Of a DNA stretch of 64,000 bases, positions 63,611 to 64,000 are shown in pieces. The DNA lies in NCBI RefSeq assembly GCF_000577245.1, contig NZ_CBYO010000014.1, forward strand, positions 454,524 through 518,523, read 5' to 3'. Position 1 is the stretch's first letter; the number at the start of each line of letters is the position of its first letter. A program made the position numbers and the translations under genes. The notes beneath the pieces were generated by a model. The model ran no database searches and was not told where the DNA came from. It saw only the letters and a list, made by a program, of their open reading frames with translations. Origin of the DNA: Paucisalibacillus algeriensis (GTDB lineage: Bacteria; Bacillota; Bacilli; Bacillales; Amphibacillaceae).

Positions 63611-63650
63611 AAAAGCCAAGAGAAGAATAAATCATCTCTTGGCTTTTAAT
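63611..63650 (-). terminator. rRNA operon terminator
   Basis: AAAAGCCAAGAGA (63611-63623) pairs with TCTCTTGGCTTTT (63635-63647); U-tail on the minus strand from the A-run at 63605-63614. Confidence 0.92.
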
Positions 63651-63651
63651 T

Positions 63652-63770
<119 letters not shown>

Positions 63771-63911
63771 GGCATACAGGATGTATGTCGTTCTGTGTTG
63801 TTCCCAGGACGGGAACGGTTTTAACAGAACATCCTTGAACGCTTTAAGGAATTCAAAATTGAATTTATACCCTAAAAACTAAATAAGAGTAAACAACGAA
63901 ATCAGAAAAGT

Positions 63912-64000
63912 TAGTTAAGTCCTCGATCTATTAGTATCCGTCAGCTCCACGTGTCACCACGCTTCCACCTCGGACCTATCAACCTCATAGTCTCTAAGGG
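63912..64000 (-). rRNA. rrl: 23S ribosomal RNA, 3' end (partial)
   Basis: The reverse complement of the last 89 bases reads into GGAGCTGACGGATACTAATA and GATCGAGGACTTAAC, the conserved 3' terminus of 23S rRNA. The rest lies beyond the window. The operon runs right to left, so 23S precedes 5S. Confidence 0.96.

Overview
The window is a low-GC, densely packed, mostly minus-strand chromosome segment from a spore-forming member of the Bacillaceae. Gene content and order point to the Oceanobacillus/Virgibacillus/Ornithinibacillus side of the family; this is inferred from synteny, not from a database search. Spore formers are indicated by an alpha/beta SASP, YtfJ and RefZ. The run thiI-iscS-ezrA-refZ-(msrC)-dgcP-rpsD ... 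tyrS ... acuABC-motPS-ccpA-aroA-ytxHG-murC-sftA-ytpRQ-ytoQ-ytoP-ytzB-ytnP-trmB-ytzH-ytmP-ytlRQP-rsuA-murJ-ytfP is collinear with the Bacillus subtilis yt* region. The window closes on a 5S rRNA gene and the 3' end of a 23S rRNA gene (minus strand), so most genes are probably on the leading strand.

Layout. 1-4340: a type IV pilus cluster (partial PilT, PilB with an MshEN domain, two minor pilins and a divergent large pilin). 4407-13917: metabolic and stress genes (ytkL, pspA behind a SigW-type promoter, an Xaa-Pro peptidase, ald with a candidate cre site, uspA, ytxK-ackA, tpx, ytfIJ, SASP). 14089-22536: sulfur transfer (iscS-thiI), division control (ezrA, refZ), free-methionine-sulfoxide reductase, a GGDEF protein and rpsD with its leader. 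22537-26640: an accessory block between rpsD and tyrS, holding a helix-turn-helix protein fused to a degenerate F1-ATPase beta-like domain, an alpha/beta hydrolase plus acetamidase/formamidase pair, and a small anchored protein. 26645-34990: tyrS with T-box, a large class A PBP, an APH-like kinase, and acuABC, in which acuA carries an in-frame TAG. 35148-47719: motPS-ccpA, aroA, a FtsA/PilM-like actin with a tandem-repeat tail, ytxHG, murC, nicotinate phosphoribosyltransferase, sftA. 47720-48370: a GC-rich intergenic element. 48371-63464: ytp/yto/ytn/ytm/ytl genes, including an SDR gene frameshifted at its catalytic lysine, then rsuA, murJ and ytfP. 63521 to the end: short repeats and the rRNA genes.

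Connections. ccpA lies in the window, and a 13/14 cre match overlaps the start region of ald. A diguanylate cyclase (DgcP) and a PilB with the c-di-GMP-binding MshEN motif are both present, suggesting second-messenger control of pili. Envelope functions recur: pspA, class A PBP, murC, murJ, ezrA and sftA.

Most unusual items: (1) the HTH plus F1-beta pseudo-ATPase at 22876-23931; (2) the actin-like protein with about five repeated C-terminal modules at 39365-41497; (3) a thiol peroxidase lacking its resolving cysteine; (4) a degenerate 21-bp tandem repeat family at two loci; (5) the GC-rich intergenic element at 47.8-48.3 kb; (6) two genes broken by small lesions (acuA, SDR).
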